Below are positions 5,167 through 5,330 of a stretch of 5,330 nt of DNA, one piece after another. Source of the stretch: Bacteroidaceae bacterium. GTDB lineage: Bacteria; Bacteroidota; Bacteroidia; Bacteroidales; Bacteroidaceae. The stretch covers positions 1 to 5,330 of the forward strand of contig CAAGDO010000329.1 of the NCBI GenBank assembly GCA_900768625.1, in the 5' to 3' direction. Below the pieces are notes generated by a model, which saw nothing but the letters and a program-made list of their open reading frames with translations, was not told the DNA's origin and did not search any database. The position numbers and the translations under genes were made by a program. The first letter of the stretch is position 1. Every line of letters begins with the position of its first letter.

Positions 5167-5330
5167 TCAAAATGAGTTTATACTATCAGCAGGTGTTATT
5201 TCCACATTGAAAGCACGTTCTCGGGCGCATCTGTTTCCTTCGTTCTCAGTCACATAGCCCGCTATTTTCCTTCCCCAGAAGAAAACAGCTGCATCCCGAT
5301 AACGCACTTTCAATTTAAAAATAATTTCGA
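5167..5330 (-). CDS. Possible C-terminal end of an unknown protein (partial)
   Basis: A minus-strand frame enters from the right edge and runs 53 codons to a TGA at 5167-5169, eight bases from the convergent isomerase stop. It is the only minus frame open across the whole stretch. The residues look protein-like (KLKVRYRDAAVFFWGRKIAG, then an ENEGNRCARERAF segment), but I recognise no family. An open frame of this length arises by chance in roughly 7-8% of random frames, and ATA, AGA and AGG codons are frequent. The call is weak without the sequence beyond the edge. The alternative is plain intergenic DNA. No terminator is visible between the two convergent stops. Confidence 0.35.
   Translation of the reverse strand, partial: EIIFKLKVRYRDAAVFFWGRKIAGYVTENEGNRCARERAFNVEITPADSINSF

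Noticed and set aside
4229..5170. A 313-codon minus-strand frame over the isomerase
   Set aside because: It is the antisense shadow of a well-conserved cyclophilin. Its residues are rich in His, Phe, Val and Ala from complemented GC-rich codons, and it runs through both the isomerase promoter and its leader.
5161..5197. Direct repeat AGGTGTT (5161-5167 and 5191-5197) as an attachment or insertion site
   Set aside because: Seven bases at this spacing can occur by chance, and no mobile element or inverted ends accompany it.

Overview
The window looks like a chromosomal segment from a member of the Bacteroidales, most likely a Prevotella-like organism. Three upstream regions carry Bacteroidetes-type promoters (a TTTG-like -33 element, 19-20 nt, then TAnnTTTG). 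The start codons lack Shine-Dalgarno sequences. The large secreted protein ends in the YDLSGRRV...GLYI.NGKK.LVK tail common in exported proteins of this order. The cyclophilin carries the long internal insertion I associate with Bacteroidetes homologues. The genus is an inference, since no rRNA or marker gene is present.

Layout. Positions 1-298 contain no gene I can support, but hold a cluster of strong GC-rich hairpins, two of them variants of one GCGTGC/GCACGC motif. A minus-strand SIMPL-domain (DUF541) membrane-anchored protein follows (299-1000), with a well-formed promoter just upstream (1046-1077). Next is a minus-strand unit. A structured leader (about 3895-4073) precedes a large secreted multi-domain protein (1532-3894), then a 68-residue acidic protein (1267-1473), and the unit closes at a strong intrinsic terminator (1181-1217). 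Divergently transcribed from it is a plus-strand cyclophilin-type peptidyl-prolyl isomerase (4412-5158) with its own promoter (4267-4298). The right edge may hold the 3' end of another minus-strand gene (5167-5330), which would converge on the isomerase.

The main discovery is at the start of the large secreted protein. An ATG at 3892-3894 opens a textbook signal peptide, but as given this reading frame meets a stop at 3835-3837. It stops immediately after an uninterrupted run of eight G on the coding strand (3838-3845). One extra G (nine), or a -1 slip on the G run, would join the signal peptide to the 770 following codons and give a 787-residue exported protein. The tract is therefore a candidate slipped-strand ON/OFF switch for a surface or secreted protein, caught in the OFF state, unless it is a homopolymer sequencing error. 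The same transcript has a leader with two hairpins that pair better as minus-strand RNA than as plus-strand RNA, because their imperfect positions are G-U pairs only on that strand. The leader also contains a 40-codon upstream open frame.

The secreted protein and the small acidic protein are probably co-transcribed. The SIMPL protein and the isomerase appear to be independent housekeeping-type units with no evident functional tie to it.
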